Of a stretch of DNA of 64,000 bases, positions 63,342 to 64,000 are shown piece after piece. Within the stretch, counting starts at the first letter, position 1; each line of letters begins with the position of its first letter. The notes beneath the pieces were generated by a model. That model did no database searches, was not told where the DNA came from, and saw only the letters and a list, made by a program, of their open reading frames with translations. The DNA comes from CAWUEX02 sp038148375 (lineage in GTDB: Bacteria; Pseudomonadota; Alphaproteobacteria; Rhodospirillales; Rhodospirillaceae): assembly GCA_038148375.1 (NCBI GenBank), contig JAYQVH010000015.1:10412-74411 (forward strand). The letters are read 5' to 3'. The position numbers and the translations under genes were made by a program.

Positions 63342-63758
63342 TCAGTCTGAGCGGTGGGTCCGCTCCATGCGTTCATGGCGTTCCTGGGCTTCCAGGCTCA
63401 GCGTCGCGATCGGACGGGCTTCCAGGCGCTTGAGGCTGATCGGTTCGTCGGTTTCCTCGCAGTAGCCGTAGGTGCCGTCTTCGATACGCTTGAGCGCAGA
63501 GTCGATCTTGGAGATCAGCTTGCGGGCCCGGTCACGGGTGCGGAGCTCGAGAGCGCGCTCCATTTCGGCCGAGGCGCGGTCGGCGAGGTCGGGTTCCTGC
63601 AGGCCACCGTCCTGGAGACTTTCCAGGGTTTCCTCGGTTTCCTTAAGCAGTTCATTGCGCCAGCGCAGCAACCGCCGGCGGAAGTATTCCTGCTGACGGG
63701 GATTCATGAACTCTTCTTTCTTGGTCGGACGGTAGTCCGGCGGAAGGGTGACAGTCAT
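63342..63758 (-). CDS. dksA: RNA polymerase-binding transcription factor DksA, one-cysteine type
   Basis: DksA binds in the secondary channel of RNA polymerase and works with ppGpp in the stringent response. The 138-residue product has the coiled coil with an acidic tip (EPDLADRASAEMERALELR) and the C-terminal globular part. The zinc-finger region keeps only one of four cysteines (Cys100 in YGYCEETDEPI); the second pair reads ATLSLEAQ. One-cysteine DksA is known from Rhodobacter and other alphaproteobacteria and is active, so this is normal for the group. Confidence 0.95.
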   Translation of the reverse strand: MTVTLPPDYRPTKKEEFMNPRQQEYFRRRLLRWRNELLKETEETLESLQDGGLQEPDLADRASAEMERALELRTRDRARKLISKIDSALKRIEDGTYGYCEETDEPISLKRLEARPIATLSLEAQERHERMERTHRSD

Positions 63759-63808
63759 AAGTCCCGTTTCAGTCAGTGGGTGACGAATCGCGCGGGACTA
63801 TAGGGATG

Positions 63809-63824
63809 TGGCATTGGTGCCGCA
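63809..63824 (+). promoter_or_regulatory. Possible sigma-54 promoter
   Basis: TGGCATTGGTGCCGCA has the GG-N10-GC spacing of a -24/-12 promoter (GG at 63810, GC at 63822), with a good -24 and a weak -12 half. It would read rightwards out of the window. In related genomes flagellar operons often lie next to dksA, which makes sigma-54 use plausible. Low confidence. Confidence 0.3.
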
Positions 63825-63935
63825 ATAGGGAAACTGCCGCTTATCACAACCTTGTCATTAACTTTTGACCCGTGGCCGCCGTATCGGCCAAGGCCCTGTT
63901 TTTATTTAAGAAAAGTGTAAACGGGCGTTACCGGC

Positions 63936-63954
63936 GGGACAGCTTGGCTGTCCC
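63936..63954. repeat. Short perfect hairpin near the right edge
   Basis: gggacagc (63936-63943) and gctgtccc (63947-63954) are complementary over 8 bp with a three-base loop. No T run follows. The 242 bases after dksA hold no gene start that I can support. Confidence 0.5.
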
Positions 63955-64000
63955 CCGTCAGCACCAATGGGACAGATTGGGGTGATTGCGTAAGGGAGTA

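Overview
The window is a piece of an alphaproteobacterial chromosome, most likely from the Rhodospirillales or a close relative. The evidence is the mix of genes: a CckA-type hybrid kinase directly behind the flhB locus, MotE, the coiled-coil membrane protein next to fliM, an FlhB-C-like (FlhX) gene, a one-cysteine DksA, a eukaryote-like NADP isocitrate dehydrogenase, a phasin, and a GTTC-N7-GTTC type LexA box in front of recA. Coding is dense, mostly high in G+C, and many genes are coupled by ATGA or TGATG overlaps. I see no rRNA, tRNA, CRISPR array or insertion sequence.

Layout. 0.2-8.7 kb: trxB, a LysR regulator, an aspartate aminotransferase/hydrolase pair, an A+T-richer lipoprotein/coiled-coil locus split by an in-frame TAG, and uvrB. 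8.8-13.7 kb: a PadR-regulated RND efflux operon. 13.8-18.7 kb: pssA-psd phospholipid genes, a LysM protein, a membrane protein, and cytochrome b561 facing cytochrome c'. 18.9-33.9 kb: metabolic and transport genes (LOG hydrolase, icd, GPH and MFS carriers, CIA30, an orphan TRAP binding protein, an ArsM-like methyltransferase with a second methyltransferase, aldo/keto reductase, HMG-CoA lyase-like and CaiB/BaiF pair, secreted proteins). 33.9-50.3 kb: a GGDEF response regulator with a CpcT/CpeT-like secreted protein, an EamA carrier, a divergent leuC-leuD pair, a second cytochrome b561, a cupin, a MacAB-like exporter, a phasin, alaS, two small proteins, recA and two entericidin-like lipoproteins. 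50.3-60.5 kb: cckA and flagellar genes. 60.5-64 kb: a truncated NTF2-like gene, a methyltransferase coupled to a peptide-type binding protein, and dksA.

The most notable signal is damage in the flagellar region. flhB carries an in-frame TAG at codon 115 in an otherwise complete 355-codon frame. fliM lacks its 5' part and meets head to head an NTF2-like gene that also lacks its 5' part (about 60,550). A MotB-like gene lacks its 3' part and meets tail to tail a small gene that also seems cut short (about 57,066). The 3.5-kb block between these two joins therefore has broken genes at both edges. This is either real rearrangement and decay of the flagellar locus or a chimeric assembly; the sequence alone cannot decide. 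Other items of interest are two short tandem-repeat arrays, a 12-bp perfect stem that hides the ribosome binding site of the second entericidin, TTGC/GCAA palindromes in front of the phasin gene, and a LeuC with an atypical iron-sulfur loop.
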